Numbered from the stretch's first letter, positions 7,113 through 16,376 are shown. The stretch is 64,000 nucleotides of DNA from Anaerolineales bacterium (GCA_020634885.1 JACKAW010000006.1:62001-126000), one strand, 5' to 3'. Program-made: numbers and translations. The notes: generated by a model not told the origin, from the sequence alone.

Positions 7113-7141
7113 ATCCCCCTCTCCCAGAGGGAGAGGGGGAT
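7113..7141. repeat. 13-bp C/G-rich palindrome before ilvD
   Basis: Perfect inverted repeat 7113-7125 with 7129-7141 and loop AGA, preceded by CCCTACCTCACCCC. The wording is that of a CCCTCTCCC/GGGAGAGGG intergenic repeat common in many bacteria. It ends 6 bp before the ilvD Shine-Dalgarno, so it may also affect initiation. Confidence 0.8.
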
Positions 7142-7156
7142 GTTCCAAGGAGAACT

Positions 7157-8827
7157 ATGCGTTCAGATACAGTTAAGAAAGGGTACGAAAAAGCGCCGCA
7201 TCGCGCGTTGCTGCGTGCCACCGGTTTGCAGGATGAAGATTTTAACAAGCCGTTCGTTGCGATTGTCAATTCGTATGTTGATGTTGTGCCCGGGCATGTG
7301 CATTTACAGGAGTTCGGCAAGTTGGTGAAAGAAGCCGTGCGTGCGGCGGGATGTGTGCCGTTCGAGTTCAACACCATCGGCGTGGATGATGGCATTGCGA
7401 TGGGGCATATGGGCATGAAGTATTCGCTGCCTTCGCGTGAGTTGATCGCCGATTGTGTGGAGACGATGATCGAAGCGCATCGTTTTGATGCGATGGTCTG
7501 CATCCCGAACTGCGACAAGATCGTGCCGGGTATGTTACTGGCAGCCATGCGCGTGAACGTGCCGACCATTTTTGTTTCGGGCGGGGCAATGGCGGCAGGG
7601 CAAACTCCTGATGGAGAAACGCTGGATTTGATCTCTGTGTTTGAAGGGGTGGGGGCGTTTTCGGCGGGCAAGATCGATGAAAAACGGCTCTCGATTTTGG
7701 AGAAGTTTGCTTGCCCTTCCTGCGGTTCCTGCTCTGGGATGTTCACTGCCAACTCGATGAACTGTTTGATGGAAGTGTTGGGATTGGCACTGCCCTTCAA
7801 CGGTTCGGCATTGGCGAAGACTGCCGAGCGTGAAGACCTGGCGAAGCGGGCGGCGGCTCAGATCATGACCTTAATCGAGCGGGATATCAAACCCAGAGAT
7901 ATTGTCACCGCTGAAGCCATTGATGATGCCTTCGCGCTGGATATGGCAATGGGCGGCTCCTCGAACACGGTGCTGCACACGCTGGCATTAGCCAACGAAG
8001 CCGGTGTGGACTATCCGCTCTCGCGCATCAACGATGTAGCAGATAAAGTGCCGCATATTTGCAAGGTGAGTCCGGCGGGCAAATGGCACATGGAAGATGT
8101 TCATCGCGCAGGGGGCATTCCGGCGATCTTGAATGAGATTCAACGGGGGACGGAGATGCTTCACTTTGAACGTTTGACAGTTACGGGTAAGTCTTTGGGG
8201 GAATCGATCCAAGGTTTGGAAATCAAAGATGATGAGGTAATTCGACGTTATGAAAACGCCCACTCCAAACGCGGTGGGTTGGCAATTTTGTTCGGTAACC
8301 TTGCACCGAATGGGGCGGTGGTGAAGGTCGGTGGTGTAAGTGCGCCGATGATGCAGTTTGAAGGTCCGGCGGTTATTTTTGAATCGCAGGATGAAGCCAT
8401 GGCTGGAATTTTGGCAGGCAAGGTCAAGGCTGGCGATTGTGTGGTGGTGCGTTATGAAGGTCCCAAAGGCGGACCTGGGATGCAGGAAATGCTTTCGCCG
8501 ACATCTGCCATTATGGGGCAGGGACTTGGCGATAAGGTCGCGCTCATCACCGATGGACGTTTCAGCGGTGGGACGCGCGGCGCCTGTATTGGTCACGTCT
8601 CCCCAGAGGCGGCGGCACATGGTCCGATTGCGGCGCTCAAGGCTGGGGATATTGTTCAAATTGACTTGGTGGCACGCACGCTCAACGTCAAGTTAAGTGA
8701 GGCGGAGATTGAGAGTCGGCTTGAAGCGCTGCCGAAGTTCGAATCCAAAGTCACATCCAAGTGGTTGAAGCGTTATTCATATTTTGTGACGAGTGCAGAT
8801 ACGGGTGCGGTTTTAAGTGCAGAATGA
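7157..8827 (+). CDS. ilvD: dihydroxy-acid dehydratase
   Basis: Dehydrates 2,3-dihydroxy-isovalerate and the 3-methylvalerate analogue to the 2-keto acids. It is 556 residues. Iron-sulfur ligands are visible at C119 (CIPNCDK) and in CPSCGSCSGMFTANSMNC. The early motif reads PGHVHL as in E. coli IlvD, not the PCN found in many [2Fe-2S] types. EGPKGGPGM and TDGRFSGG, the C-terminal substrate motifs, are intact. AAGGAG lies 4 nt before ATG 7157; the reading from 7055 runs through the attenuator and is rejected. It is the first structural gene after the ilv attenuator. Confidence 0.96.
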   Translation: MRSDTVKKGYEKAPHRALLRATGLQDEDFNKPFVAIVNSYVDVVPGHVHLQEFGKLVKEAVRAAGCVPFEFNTIGVDDGIAMGHMGMKYSLPSRELIADCVETMIEAHRFDAMVCIPNCDKIVPGMLLAAMRVNVPTIFVSGGAMAAGQTPDGETLDLISVFEGVGAFSAGKIDEKRLSILEKFACPSCGSCSGMFTANSMNCLMEVLGLALPFNGSALAKTAEREDLAKRAAAQIMTLIERDIKPRDIVTAEAIDDAFALDMAMGGSSNTVLHTLALANEAGVDYPLSRINDVADKVPHICKVSPAGKWHMEDVHRAGGIPAILNEIQRGTEMLHFERLTVTGKSLGESIQGLEIKDDEVIRRYENAHSKRGGLAILFGNLAPNGAVVKVGGVSAPMMQFEGPAVIFESQDEAMAGILAGKVKAGDCVVVRYEGPKGGPGMQEMLSPTSAIMGQGLGDKVALITDGRFSGGTRGACIGHVSPEAAAHGPIAALKAGDIVQIDLVARTLNVKLSEAEIESRLEALPKFESKVTSKWLKRYSYFVTSADTGAVLSAE

Positions 8828-8863
8828 TGAATGCAGAGTGATGAATTTGAAAGGAAGCTTTGA

Positions 8864-10549
8864 ATGAAACTAAAAGGTGCAGAAATTGTTTGGGAATGTC
8901 TGGTGCGCGAAGGGGTGGAAGTGGTCTTCGGGTATCCGGGCGGGGCGAATATGCCCATTTATGATGCGATGTTGAATTACCCGATTCATCATGTGTTGGT
9001 GCGGCATGAACAGGGTGGGGCGCACATGGCGGATGGTTACGCCCGCGCTTCGGGTAAAGTGGGTGTCTCCATGGCGACATCTGGTCCTGGGGCAACGAAC
9101 CTGGTGACGGGGATTGCCACAGCCATGATGGATTCTGTGCCGGTGGTGTTCATCACCGGGCAGGTGGCTGCGCATTTGATCGGTGGCGATGCGTTTCAGG
9201 AAATTGATGTGACCGGCATCACGCTGCCGATCACCAAACATAATTATTTGGTGACGCGTGCTGACGAGATTGCAGAGACCATTCGTGAGGCTTTCTATGT
9301 TGCCAAAAGCGGGCGCCCGGGACCTGTGTTGATCGACATTTGTAAAAATGCTCAGGTTGAGTCTTGCGAATTTATTTACCCCGCAGAAGTGGAATTGTCT
9401 GGTTATAAACCGGTGATGCATTCGCCGCGTCCGCTGTTGGATGAAGCGGTGAAGTTGATCGAGAAGGCAAAGCGCCCCGTCATTCTTTGTGGACATGGTG
9501 TCATCATGTCGAAGGCGGAAGAGGAACTGATGCAGTTTGCAGTGAAGACTCAAACTCCTGTGGCGAATACACTGTTGGGGTTGGGCGCTTTCCCCGCTTC
9601 ACATGAACTCAACCTTGGCATGATGGGGATGCATGGGGAGGTTCATACCAACCTTGCCATTCAAAATGCGGACTTGATCCTTGCCTTTGGAATGCGTTTT
9701 GATGACCGTGTAACCGGTACGCTCAAGACCTATGCCCCCAAGGCAAAGAAGATCCATATTGAGATCGACCCGGCGGAAGTTCATAAAAATGTATTTGCCG
9801 ATGTGCCTTTGGTGGGCGACCTGAAAACTGTTTTGCGTGACATGATTCCCTTGCTGGATGAATACGATCACGATGAATGGAAGCAGGAGATCAGCAAGTG
9901 GAGATCCGAAGCGGATGCCCGCAGCATTATGAACTGGCCCGAAGACGGCAAGTTGTATGTTGCCCATCTCATTGGAGATATTTGGAAGGCAAGCGGCGGC
10001 GGCGCGATTGTGACCACGGATGTGGGTCAGCACCAGATGTGGACGGCGCAATACTATCAACTTGAGGCTCCGAATCGATGGATCACCTCAGGTGGTGCAG
10101 GGACGATGGGTTTTGGTCTGCCTTCTGCGATTGGGGCATGGTTCGCGGCAAAAGACCAGGAAATTTGGGCGGTTGCCGGTGATGGCGGTTTCCAAATGAC
10201 GGCTGCGGAATTAACCACCGCCGTTCAAGAAGGCGCGAATGTAAAAGTTGCCATTATGAACAACAACTTCCTTGGCATGGTTCGGCAGTGGCAGGAATTC
10301 TTCTTTGAGAAGCGTTACTCGGCTGTGAACATGCGCACGCCTGATTTTGTCAAGCTGGCTGAGGCGCATGGCGTCCCTGCCCGTAGAGTGACCTCGCGCG
10401 ATGAAGTTGACGATGCCATTGAATGGGCGCGCAAAACACCTGGACCCGTGGTGCTTGAATTCAAAGTAGAACAAGAAGACGCGGTATACCCGATGGTTCC
10501 TGCTGGTGCGGCGCTGCATGAGATGTTGCAAAGACCGGTAAAGCAATAA
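8864..10549 (+). CDS. ilvB: acetolactate synthase, large (catalytic) subunit
   Basis: ThDP-dependent condensation of pyruvate to acetolactate (or with 2-ketobutyrate to acetohydroxybutyrate). It is 561 residues. The catalytic Glu49 is in RHEQGG, and the ThDP motif runs GDGGFQMTAAEL to NNNFLGMVRQW. The three domains (PYR, central FAD-binding, PP) are complete. GGAAG precedes ATG 8864. The 36-bp gap from ilvD contains GCAGAATG-type repeat words. It pairs with ilvN downstream. Confidence 0.96.
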   Translation: MKLKGAEIVWECLVREGVEVVFGYPGGANMPIYDAMLNYPIHHVLVRHEQGGAHMADGYARASGKVGVSMATSGPGATNLVTGIATAMMDSVPVVFITGQVAAHLIGGDAFQEIDVTGITLPITKHNYLVTRADEIAETIREAFYVAKSGRPGPVLIDICKNAQVESCEFIYPAEVELSGYKPVMHSPRPLLDEAVKLIEKAKRPVILCGHGVIMSKAEEELMQFAVKTQTPVANTLLGLGAFPASHELNLGMMGMHGEVHTNLAIQNADLILAFGMRFDDRVTGTLKTYAPKAKKIHIEIDPAEVHKNVFADVPLVGDLKTVLRDMIPLLDEYDHDEWKQEISKWRSEADARSIMNWPEDGKLYVAHLIGDIWKASGGGAIVTTDVGQHQMWTAQYYQLEAPNRWITSGGAGTMGFGLPSAIGAWFAAKDQEIWAVAGDGGFQMTAAELTTAVQEGANVKVAIMNNNFLGMVRQWQEFFFEKRYSAVNMRTPDFVKLAEAHGVPARRVTSRDEVDDAIEWARKTPGPVVLEFKVEQEDAVYPMVPAGAALHEMLQRPVKQ

Positions 10550-10553
10550 TTAC

Positions 10554-10694
10554 GTCATTGCCTGCACCGTGCAATAGGCATGCGTGCGAGGAGGGTGCTT
10601 TTCCCGACGACCCGTGCCACAAAGTGGTAAGCAATCTCATTAGTCAGAATAAGAGATTGCTTCGGGCTAAGATCAAGAGCGCCCTCGCAATGAC
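10554..10694. repeat. large imperfect palindrome, GTCATTGCGAGG family
   Basis: The 158-bp ilvB-ilvN spacer is almost filled by an element. It begins GTCATTGC and ends GCCCTCGCAATGAC, with inner arms AAGCAATCTC and GAGATTGCTT. A related copy sits at 14142-14236 between leuA and leuC. Sharing both ends and inner GAAGCAAT-type arms identifies a mobile or dispersed palindromic repeat. Confidence 0.82.
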
Positions 10695-10707
10695 GAAGGA
10701 GAAATAA

Positions 10708-11268
10708 ATGAACTACACCTTTATAGTGAAAGTTGAGAATAAACCCGGCGTGTTAAACCGTGTTTCGTCGCTGTTTCGCCGCCGAAATTTCAATATTGAG
10801 TCTCTGGCAGTGGGGCGCACCGAAAACCCTGATGTTTCACGCATGACCATTGTGGTGGATTGCCCGAATGGGGATGTGGATGCGCACAAGCTGGAAGCCA
10901 ACCTGTACAAACTGGTCAATGTGATCGATGTGCAGGATGTGACCCGTCAGCCTTCAGTGACCCGTGACTTGGCGCTCATCAAGGTCAAAGTAGGACCGGA
11001 ACGCCGCGCCGAAGTGAACGGGCTTGCCGATATCTTCCGCGCTCATATTGTAGATGTGGCGCCCGATTCGGTCATTGTGGAGATCACCGGCACCGAAGAT
11101 AAGATCGAAGGTATGATCGAACTCTTGCGTCCCATTGGCATTATGGAAATGGTGCGTACGGGGCAGATCTCGATGACGCGCGGTGCGCTCGATGGGGTTC
11201 GCCGTATGCCGGGCACGGTCGGCAGCCGCTACGATGACATCATGGACCTTGCTGAGATGATGCCGTAG
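10708..11268 (+). CDS. ilvN: acetolactate synthase, small (regulatory) subunit
   Basis: Regulatory partner of IlvB that carries the valine-binding site. It is 186 residues. The N-terminal ACT domain begins TFIVKVENKPGVLNRVSSLF and contains RRRNFNIESL; a second ACT-like C-terminal half follows. GAAGGAG precedes ATG 10708. The gene is normally adjacent to ilvB, but here the two are separated by a 140-bp palindromic repeat. Confidence 0.95.
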   Translation: MNYTFIVKVENKPGVLNRVSSLFRRRNFNIESLAVGRTENPDVSRMTIVVDCPNGDVDAHKLEANLYKLVNVIDVQDVTRQPSVTRDLALIKVKVGPERRAEVNGLADIFRAHIVDVAPDSVIVEITGTEDKIEGMIELLRPIGIMEMVRTGQISMTRGALDGVRRMPGTVGSRYDDIMDLAEMMP

Positions 11269-11363
11269 GGAATGAAAAAGTCAAAATGAGGAATGCAGAA
11301 TCCATATCCTGCAACCTTCAACTTGTAAGTAAAAAACTTTAAAAAAACCAGGAGATTAAGAAC

Positions 11364-12416
11364 ATGGCAAAGATCGATTTTGGCGGAGTGGAAGAAGAAG
11401 TTGTAACCCGTGGCGAGTTTCCGCTTGAGAAGGCTCGTGAGGTATTGAAAGATGAAGTGGTGGCGGTGCTTGGTTACGGTGTGCAGGGACCCGCACAGGC
11501 AATGAATATGCGCGATAACGGTATCAAGGTGATCGTTGGTCAGCGCAAGGGAACAAAGAATTGGGATCGGGCTGTGTCTGACGGCTGGGTTCCCGGCGAA
11601 ACCCTCTTTGAAGTGGAAGAAGCTGCTGAAAAAGGAACTGTGATCCAGTATCTGCTTTCAGATGCCGGTCAGCGTTCACAGTGGTCGAAGATCGTGGAAT
11701 GTTTGAACGAAGGCGATATGCTCTACTTCTCTCACGGCTTCTCTGTCACCTTCAAGGATGATACGGGCGTCGTTCCGCCTCCGCATGTGGATGTGGCTTT
11801 GGTTGCCCCCAAGGGATCGGGTACCAGCGTCCGCCGCAACTTCCTCGATGGCAGCGGCATTAACGCCAGCTTTGCCATTCATCAGGATGCAACCGGTAAA
11901 GCCAAAGACCGCACCGTTGCGTTAGGCATTGCCATTGGCGCGGGGTATCTCTTCCCGACCACCTTTGAAAAGGAAGTTCTTTCAGACTTGACAGGTGAGC
12001 GCGGCATTTTGATGGGCGCTCTCGCTGGTGTGATGGAAGCACAGTACAACGAACTCCGCAAACACGGACATTCTCCCTCCGAAGCGTTCAACGAAACAGT
12101 TGAAGAACTGACCCAGTCCCTCATCCGCTTGGTGGGGCAGAACGGCATGGATTGGATGTATGCCAATTGCTCGACAACCGCCCAGCGCGGTGCATTGGAC
12201 TGGAAGGATAAATTCCGCGATGCAACCGCACCTGTGTTCAAAGACTTATATGAAAGCGTAGCCACAGGCAACGAAGCCCGCATTACGCTCGAAGCCAACA
12301 GCCAACCCGACTATCGTGAAAAACTTGAAGAAGAACTTAGAGTGATCCGTGAATCTGAAATGTGGCGCGCTGGCGCTGCGGTACGATCCCTGCGCCCTGA
12401 GAATTGGAAGAAGTAA
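11364..12416 (+). CDS. ilvC: ketol-acid reductoisomerase, Ilv5-like class I
   Basis: Isomerises and reduces acetolactate with NADPH. It is 350 residues. The Rossmann motif is GYGVQGPAQAMNMRDNG and the following GQRKGTKNW loop is the cofactor-specificity region. The knotted C-terminal domain holds the metal ligands around EEL and NGMDWMYANCSTTAQRGALDW. These wordings match the fungal Ilv5/Bacteroidetes-type branch rather than the usual GYGSQGHAHA bacterial form. AGGAG precedes ATG 11364. Function is secure; the branch assignment is from memory of the family. Confidence 0.95.
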   Translation: MAKIDFGGVEEEVVTRGEFPLEKAREVLKDEVVAVLGYGVQGPAQAMNMRDNGIKVIVGQRKGTKNWDRAVSDGWVPGETLFEVEEAAEKGTVIQYLLSDAGQRSQWSKIVECLNEGDMLYFSHGFSVTFKDDTGVVPPPHVDVALVAPKGSGTSVRRNFLDGSGINASFAIHQDATGKAKDRTVALGIAIGAGYLFPTTFEKEVLSDLTGERGILMGALAGVMEAQYNELRKHGHSPSEAFNETVEELTQSLIRLVGQNGMDWMYANCSTTAQRGALDWKDKFRDATAPVFKDLYESVATGNEARITLEANSQPDYREKLEEELRVIRESEMWRAGAAVRSLRPENWKK

Positions 12417-12432
12417 AAAGTGATTGGTCATT

Positions 12433-12484
12433 GGTAATTAGAGATTGGTACAAGATAATCTCTAATTACTAATCTCTAATTACC
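12433..12484. repeat. palindrome in the ilvC-leuA spacer
   Basis: GGTAATTAGAGATT (12433-12446) is the perfect reverse complement of 12471-12484. A second partial copy of the right arm (12457-12469) gives two alternative hairpins. It shares AATCTCTAAT words with the element at 17953-18008. Confidence 0.85.
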
Positions 12485-12498
12485 CAAAGGAAGATATT

Positions 12499-14133
12499 AT
12501 GACCAACTACGTAAAAATCTTCGACACCACCTTACGTGATGGCGAACAATCTCCTGGCGCGACAATGACCTCTGCTGAAAAGCTGGAAGTGGCGCATAAC
12601 CTCGCCCGTCTCGGCGTGGACATCATCGAAGCTGGTTTTCCCGCAGCCTCGCCAGATGATCTGGAAGCTGTCAGACGGATAGCGGCTGAGGTGGGCAACC
12701 CGCCCGAAGGGAATCCTGAGGCGCGTGTTCCTGTCATCGCAGGGCTGGCTCGCGCAAATAAATCGGATATTGATAAGGCTTGGGAGGCAGTGCAGGGTGC
12801 GAAACATCCGCGCATTCATACCTTCCTTGCCACTTCGCCCATTCACATGAAGCACAAGTTGAAGATGGATCCCGAAGATGTGATTCAACGTGTGAGCGAA
12901 ATGGTGACGTATGCAAAGTCGCTGTGTGCGGATGTGGAATTTAGCCCTGAAGATGCCGGGCGCTCGGAGCCGGAATTTTTGTATGTGGTGTTGGGTGAAG
13001 CCATTAAAGCGGGCGCGACCACACTGAACATTCCTGATACAGTCGGTTACACCACGCCGGATGAGTTTTATAACCTGATTGACGGCATTATTAAGAACAC
13101 GCCGGGGATGCACGAAGGCATTACGGTCTCGGTTCACTGCCACGATGATCTTGGCTTGGCAACTGCCAACACTTTGGCAGGGATTCGTGCGGGGGCGCGT
13201 CAAGCAGAAGTGACCATTAACGGCATTGGAGAACGTGCGGGCAATACCTCGCTGGAAGAGGTGGTGATGGCATTGAAAACCCGTCACCCGGTCTTCGGTT
13301 TGGAAACAGGCATCGAAACCCCGCAGCTTTCGCGCATATCAAAATTGGTCAGCAATTACACGGGCATTTTGGTGCAGCCCAACAAAGCCATTGTTGGCTC
13401 GAATGCTTTTGCACACGAAGCGGGTATTCATCAGGACGGCATGTTGAAACATCAAACTACCTATGAGATCATGCGTCCTGAAGATGTGGGTGTCAACCAG
13501 ACCAACCTTGTGCTGGGCAAACACTCGGGGCGCGCTGCTCTGCGAAACCGCCTCGCCGCAATGGGACACTCCCTCGACGATGTGGAACTTGATAAGGCAT
13601 TCGCCCGCTTCAAAGACCTTGCCGACCGTAAAAAGGTCATCACAGATATGGATCTCGAAGCCTTGATCGCGGATGAGTTCTATCAACCCCGAGATGTGTA
13701 TCAGTTAAATGGCTTGCAAGTGACAAGCGGCACCATGGGCATGCCCACCGCCACTGTCCGCCTGCGCGGACCCGATGGAGTTATCCATACCCGTGCCGCC
13801 ATTGGCACCGGTCCGGTAGATGCAACCTACAAAGGCATTGACCAGATCGTCAACGTGCCATGTACTTTGCTTGAATTCAACATTCATGCCATTACCGAAG
13901 GCATCGACGCGCTTGGTGAAGTGACCGTGCGTATTCAAAGCGAAGCCGGTTCCACCACCATGGATGCGCAAAGCGAAGTGCAATATAACCGCGTGTATGG
14001 CGGTCACGGCGCCGATACAGACATCATCGTTGCCAGCGCCAAGGCGTATATCAATGCACTGAACAAGCTCATCATCGCCCAAACCGAAGGGAATGAAAAG
14101 ACACAGAACGATTTTGGTGTGATGCTGGGGTAG
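12499..14133 (+). CDS. leuA: 2-isopropylmalate synthase
   Basis: Condenses acetyl-CoA with 2-ketoisovalerate, the first leucine-specific step. It is 544 residues: a TIM-barrel catalytic domain beginning FDTTLRDGEQSPGA, metal-binding SVHCHDDLGLATAN, NGIGERAGNTSLEE, and a C-terminal regulatory domain (about residue 390 on) that includes GTGPVDATYKGID. Leucine feedback is known for the family. AAAGGAAG precedes ATG 12499. A paralogous acyl-transferase, cimA, lies downstream. Confidence 0.95.
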   Translation: MTNYVKIFDTTLRDGEQSPGATMTSAEKLEVAHNLARLGVDIIEAGFPAASPDDLEAVRRIAAEVGNPPEGNPEARVPVIAGLARANKSDIDKAWEAVQGAKHPRIHTFLATSPIHMKHKLKMDPEDVIQRVSEMVTYAKSLCADVEFSPEDAGRSEPEFLYVVLGEAIKAGATTLNIPDTVGYTTPDEFYNLIDGIIKNTPGMHEGITVSVHCHDDLGLATANTLAGIRAGARQAEVTINGIGERAGNTSLEEVVMALKTRHPVFGLETGIETPQLSRISKLVSNYTGILVQPNKAIVGSNAFAHEAGIHQDGMLKHQTTYEIMRPEDVGVNQTNLVLGKHSGRAALRNRLAAMGHSLDDVELDKAFARFKDLADRKKVITDMDLEALIADEFYQPRDVYQLNGLQVTSGTMGMPTATVRLRGPDGVIHTRAAIGTGPVDATYKGIDQIVNVPCTLLEFNIHAITEGIDALGEVTVRIQSEAGSTTMDAQSEVQYNRVYGGHGADTDIIVASAKAYINALNKLIIAQTEGNEKTQNDFGVMLG

Positions 14134-14141
14134 ATACCCCT

Positions 14142-14236
14142 GTCATTGCGAGGGCGGCGTTCTTCCGCCCGAAGCAATCCTTGATTTCTTAGGAGATCGC
14201 TTCGTCGCAAAGTGCAAGAGCGCTCCTCGCAATGAC
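14142..14236. repeat. palindromic element, GTCATTGCGAGG family (second copy)
   Basis: It begins GTCATTGCGAGG (14142) and ends CCTCGCAATGAC (14225-14236), with inner GAAGCAATCC and GGAGATCGCTTC arms. It fills the leuA-leuC gap. It is a better-preserved relative of the copy at 10554-10694. The first in-frame ATG for leuC (14232) lies inside its right end and is not used as the start. Confidence 0.86.
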
Positions 14237-14255
14237 ATATCAACAAGGAAACTTT

Positions 14256-15662
14256 ATGGCTAAAACACTTTTTGAAAAAATCTGGGAGAAACACATCGTC
14301 ACCGAACAGGAAGGAGCCCCCGCGGTTCTTTACATCGACCTGCACCTGGTTCACGAAGTGACCTCTCCCCAAGCCTTTACCGGACTCCGCACTCGCGGGC
14401 TGAAAGTCCGCCGCCCCGATAAAACGCTGGCAACGATGGATCATTCCATCCCCACCACGCCGATTGACGTGCCTATTCTCGATCAACTTGCCGCCGCGCA
14501 GATCAAGCAGATGGAAACCAACGCCGCCGAATTCGGAATCACCCTGCACGGCATGACCAGTCCGCACCGTGGTATTGTGCATGTCATCGGACCGGAACTC
14601 GGGCGCACCCAACCCGGCATGACCATCGTCTGCGGCGATAGTCACACCGCCACGCATGGTGCTTTCGGCGCACTGGCTTTCGGCATTGGCACCAGTGAAG
14701 TGGAACACGTCCTCGCTACGCAATGTCTCTTGCAAAGAAAACCCAAAACCTACGAAGTGCGCGTGGATGGCAAACTGGGCAAGGGCGTTTCTTCCAAAGA
14801 CATCATCCTCGCACTCATCGCAAGAATCGGCGTGGGTGGGGGAACGGGTCACGTTTTCGAATACACCGGTGAAGCCATTCGCGGGCTGACCATGGAACAA
14901 CGCATGACCATCTGCAACATGTCCATTGAAGGCGGCGCCCGCGCAGGCATGATCGCCCCAGATGACAACACCTTTGAATATCTCGCTGGTCGCGAGTTTG
15001 CCCCCCAAGGCGCAGACTGGGACAAAGCCGTCGCCAAGTGGCGCGCGCTTCCCTCTGATGAAGGCGCTACCTACGATAAGTCCATCACGCTCAATGCCGC
15101 CGACCTCGAACCGATGATCACCTACGGAACGACTCCCGGCATGGGCATGAAGATCACCGACCGCATTCCCACCGCTGAATCATTCAGTGACGCCAATCAA
15201 CGCGCCTCGTTTGAAAAAGCCATGACCTACATGGGGCTGCAACCGGGTCAATCTCTGCTCGGTCAAAAAGTGGACGTGGTCTTCATCGGCTCCTGCACCA
15301 ACTCCCGCATCTCTGACCTGCGTCTCGCCGCAGGCATGTTGAAGGGACGCAAGGTTGCCGATGGTACACGCGTGATGGTCGTGCCTGGCTCACAAGATGT
15401 GAAGAAGCAAGCCGAACAAGAAGGCTTGGATAAAGTCTTCAAAGAAGCGGGCGCAGAATGGAGAGAGGCGGGATGCAGTATGTGTATTGCGATGAACGGC
15501 GATCAGTTGTCACCTGAACAGTATGCCGTCTCAACCAGCAACCGCAACTTTGAAGGACGCCAAGGCAAAGGCGGGCGCACTTTCCTCGCAAGTCCCGTTA
15601 CTGCGGCGGCAACTGCCATTCATGGCGTTGTGACTGATCCGCGAACAATCAATGCAGAATGA
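14256..15662 (+). CDS. leuC: 3-isopropylmalate dehydratase, large subunit
   Basis: With LeuD, isomerises 2- to 3-isopropylmalate. It is 468 residues, aconitase family. [4Fe-4S] cysteines lie in GSCTNSRISDLR and in GCSMCIAMNGD; DHSIPTT and CGDSHTATHGAFG are aconitase signatures. I chose ATG 14256 because AAGGAA precedes it and the family N-terminus (TLFEKIWEKH) starts there. It is separated from leuD by a 61-bp palindromic spacer. Confidence 0.96.
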   Translation: MAKTLFEKIWEKHIVTEQEGAPAVLYIDLHLVHEVTSPQAFTGLRTRGLKVRRPDKTLATMDHSIPTTPIDVPILDQLAAAQIKQMETNAAEFGITLHGMTSPHRGIVHVIGPELGRTQPGMTIVCGDSHTATHGAFGALAFGIGTSEVEHVLATQCLLQRKPKTYEVRVDGKLGKGVSSKDIILALIARIGVGGGTGHVFEYTGEAIRGLTMEQRMTICNMSIEGGARAGMIAPDDNTFEYLAGREFAPQGADWDKAVAKWRALPSDEGATYDKSITLNAADLEPMITYGTTPGMGMKITDRIPTAESFSDANQRASFEKAMTYMGLQPGQSLLGQKVDVVFIGSCTNSRISDLRLAAGMLKGRKVADGTRVMVVPGSQDVKKQAEQEGLDKVFKEAGAEWREAGCSMCIAMNGDQLSPEQYAVSTSNRNFEGRQGKGGRTFLASPVTAAATAIHGVVTDPRTINAE

Positions 15663-15664
15663 TG

Positions 15665-15700
15665 AATGAAGAATGCAGAACCAATTCTGCATTCCGCATT
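15665..15700. repeat. palindrome in the leuC-leuD spacer, GCAGAATG family
   Basis: 15665-15680 pairs with 15685-15700 (16 bp, two mismatches) around a CCAA loop; the inner 10 bp (GAATGCAGAA) is perfect. It belongs with the copies at 2379-2418 and 16308-16360. Confidence 0.85.
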
Positions 15701-15723
15701 TTGCATTCCTCATTTGGAGAACC

Positions 15724-16305
15724 ATGGCACAATTTACTTCACTCACCTCCCGCGCACTGATGATCCCCGTCAACGACATCGACACGGATCAGATCATCCC
15801 TGCGCAATTTCTCAAAGTGACCGATAAGAACGGTCTCGCCGACGCGCTCTTCTTCAACTGGCGCTACAACGACGACAAGTCACCCAAGCCCGACTTCATC
15901 ATCAACAAACCCGAGTCACAGGGCGCACAAATTCTATTAGCCGGAGACAACTTCGGCTGCGGGTCGAGCCGCGAACACGCACCCTGGGCGCTCACCAGTT
16001 GGGGCATCCGCGCCGTCATCTCAACTTCCTTCGCAGACATCTTCCGCAGCAACTCATTAAAGAACGGACTCATTCCCATCATTGTGGATGAAGAGACTCA
16101 CAAGATGCTGTTCGATCTGGTGGAAGAAGCGCCTCGTGCCGAACTGACAGTTGATCTTGCCACCCAAACCGTGACCTTCGCTGGAGGCTCTTTCACCTTC
16201 CCCATCGACGCCTTCAGCAAAACCTGTTTGCTTAACGGCGTGGACGAGCTCGGTTACATCATGGGTTTTGAAAAAGAGATCGCAGCCTACGAAAATGCAG
16301 AATGA
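15724..16305 (+). CDS. leuD: 3-isopropylmalate dehydratase, small subunit
   Basis: Swivel-domain partner of LeuC. It is 193 residues, with DIDTDQIIPAQFL near the N-terminus and the FGCGSSREHAPWAL active-site loop, both diagnostic. ATG 15724 has TTTGGAGA upstream. The longer reading from 15673 translates the palindromic repeat and is rejected. Confidence 0.95.
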   Translation: MAQFTSLTSRALMIPVNDIDTDQIIPAQFLKVTDKNGLADALFFNWRYNDDKSPKPDFIINKPESQGAQILLAGDNFGCGSSREHAPWALTSWGIRAVISTSFADIFRSNSLKNGLIPIIVDEETHKMLFDLVEEAPRAELTVDLATQTVTFAGGSFTFPIDAFSKTCLLNGVDELGYIMGFEKEIAAYENAE

Positions 16306-16307
16306 AG

Positions 16308-16360
16308 AATGCAGAATGCAGAATTTGAAATTCAACATTCCTTATTCTGCATTCTGCATT
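16308..16360. repeat. perfect 17-bp palindrome in the leuD-cimA spacer
   Basis: AATGCAGAATGCAGAAT (16308-16324) is the exact reverse complement of 16344-16360, with a 19-nt loop. It starts 3 bp after the leuD stop. It is the longest perfect member of the GCAGAATG family in the window. Confidence 0.88.
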
Positions 16361-16376
16361 TCCAACTAGGAAAGTT

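Noticed and set aside
10554..14236. CRISPR array
   Set aside because: Repeats are palindromic, unequal in length, not regularly spaced and lie between operon genes; no cas genes. No CRISPR seen anywhere in the window.
14232..14255. Earlier ATG for leuC
   Set aside because: Lies inside the right arm of a dispersed palindrome; AAGGAA and the family N-terminus fit ATG 14256.
14004..15008. Long open reading frame on the minus strand opposite leuC
   Set aside because: It is the antisense shadow of leuC and leuA with no recognisable domain and no Shine-Dalgarno; leuC homology is unmistakable.
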